Assembly: GCF_026210795.1 (NCBI RefSeq)
Contig: NC_089443.1
Span: 1,612,001-1,676,000, forward strand
Length of the DNA: 64,000 nt
Reading direction: 5' to 3'
Origin: Rhizophagus irregularis
Lineage: Eukaryota > Glomeromycota > Glomeromycetes > Glomerales > Glomeraceae
Positions 62,881 through 64,000 of this stretch are shown here, in pieces; the first letter of the stretch is position 1, and each line of letters opens with the position of its first letter. Made by a program: the position numbers and the translations under genes. The notes under the pieces were generated by a model. That model searched no databases. It saw only the letters and a list, made by a program, of their open reading frames with translations, and was not told where the DNA came from.

Positions 62881-64000
62881 TTTGATATTATTGGAGACGA
62901 AACTACTTATGGATTTTTTTTCTTTTAAATAGTTTGGTAGTACAAACAAAGCCACCGTGTTTAACGTGATTCGTAATTTCATTTTATAATCTTGGCCAAG
63001 TTCTAATTCTGGCCTGAATTATGAACATTATTTCATTAATGAAAGAAGCGCAGTTAGTGCACCTTCGAAAAAATATGTTATTTTTAGCTAATATGATTAT
63101 TGTAGTACAAGTTAAATTGCGAATTTATATACCAATTTTTTTTTCTCAACAAGATCGATTCACTTATTAACACTAATATTTCGCGAATGTTTAAGGTTTA
63201 TTCAGCTATATTTGAAATTAATTAAATATATATTCTAAGATTAGAAAATTACACTTTAAAAAATTCTTGAGTTAAATAATATTTTACTGAATTGCAGAGA
63301 TTAACGAATCGTATATTTAATTATTTATTGATAATAGAAATATAGAACTACCGTGATCCGGAATTATTAATTTTAGCCATTATTAAGGATACATGTTTAT
63401 TCGATTTATCTCACACATAAAGACTCTTTACAGGACAGTAACAATTGAACAGGGCAGTAACAACTAGTGGCCATCAATTGCTACATTCGATATCCTCATA
63501 TAGAGACCAATCTTAATTATGAATAAGTAGATCTTTATATACCAATTTGGAATATCAAATAATTTTGATTTCAGTCGGTATCTTAGCAGTTGAGCCAGAT
63601 TTTATTAGGAAACATACTATATTTTCGATAAATGCGTAAATAGAACTTTAAATATCTTTAATATTATTTAGATAATTCGCGAAATTTAGAAGTCTTTAAG
63701 TCTTTAGATCAGCTTGGAAAAGAATATATTTGCAAAACTAGATTGTATAAAAATCTGATTTTATTACGAAATTTTAAATTTATAAGCACGACGGACCATC
63801 AATAAACTATTACCGTATATGAACTATTTCGGAGGACCAATAGGATAGTTAGAATGTAATAAAATAACTTTTAAGGATCTTTTAATGTTAAGTTGATTAA
63901 AATATATTTACGATTTACTTAGTAAAATTTATACAAACTTTATTAATGTTTTATTTGAGCGGTCTTTATATTAAAATTTAAAACATCACGTCATAATAAT
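62881..64000. other. Upstream block of kinase-Sel1 copy B (duplicate of 55854-57039)
   Basis: Collinear with the block upstream of copy A, with deletions, through the window end. It may continue into another duplication unit beyond 64000. No gene was seen. Confidence 0.6.

Overview
The window is AT-rich nuclear DNA from a filamentous fungus. It has many short GT-AG introns, large families of kinase-Sel1 and F-box proteins, Crinkler-like sequence, a P450 cluster and dense small transposons. This combination strongly suggests an arbuscular mycorrhizal fungus (Glomeromycotina, Rhizophagus-like); that assignment is inference from content, not a database match.

Region 1-9.2 kb is a repeat landscape. 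A forward tandem array (1-2.7 kb) and a reverse array (4.25-6.8 kb) are built from units that each look like a mini-exon plus an intron (GTAAG donor, TACTAAY branch-like box, T-rich tract, TTTATAG acceptor). The reverse array lies inside a putative 3.3-kb terminal-inverted-repeat element. A decayed Crinkler-like gene follows on the minus strand (7.65-9.15 kb).

Region 10.7-31.8 kb holds a relic kinase-Sel1 gene and a cluster of five cytochrome P450 copies, all on the plus strand. Three are intact (16758-19297, 25687-28260, 29520-31818; 487, 487 and 488 residues) and two are broken. The broken copies are full of non-autonomous transposons of different superfamilies (Tc1/mariner-, Harbinger- and hAT-like MITEs and a Helitron). 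Intact paralogues supply the unoccupied sites, so several insertion boundaries can be read to the base. Copies 2 and 3 lie in a duplicated block of about 4.5 kb.

Region 32.3-46.0 kb is ordinary housekeeping DNA on the minus strand. It carries a 13-exon BEACH/WD40 protein of 2,238 residues, the tRNA-thiolation enzyme Ctu1/Ncs6 (363 residues, 9 exons) and an aquaporin (229 residues, 7 exons including a 22-nt micro-exon). One BEACH intron (33288-33358) is a convincing minor-spliceosome AT-AC intron: only AT-AC removal keeps the WD40 frame.

Region 46.8-64 kb is a family-expansion zone. It has a lone unknown ORF, two divergently oriented F-box-type genes, and a tandem duplication whose units each hold an F-box gene (intact, then relic) followed by a kinase-Sel1 gene. 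The second unit is split by a 2.5-kb retroposon with a 16-bp target-site duplication and an A-rich tail. It encodes a single 623-residue basic protein with no visible reverse transcriptase.

No rRNA, tRNA or CRISPR array was recognised. Exon boundaries were placed by eye from splice motifs, reading-frame continuity and paralogue comparison.
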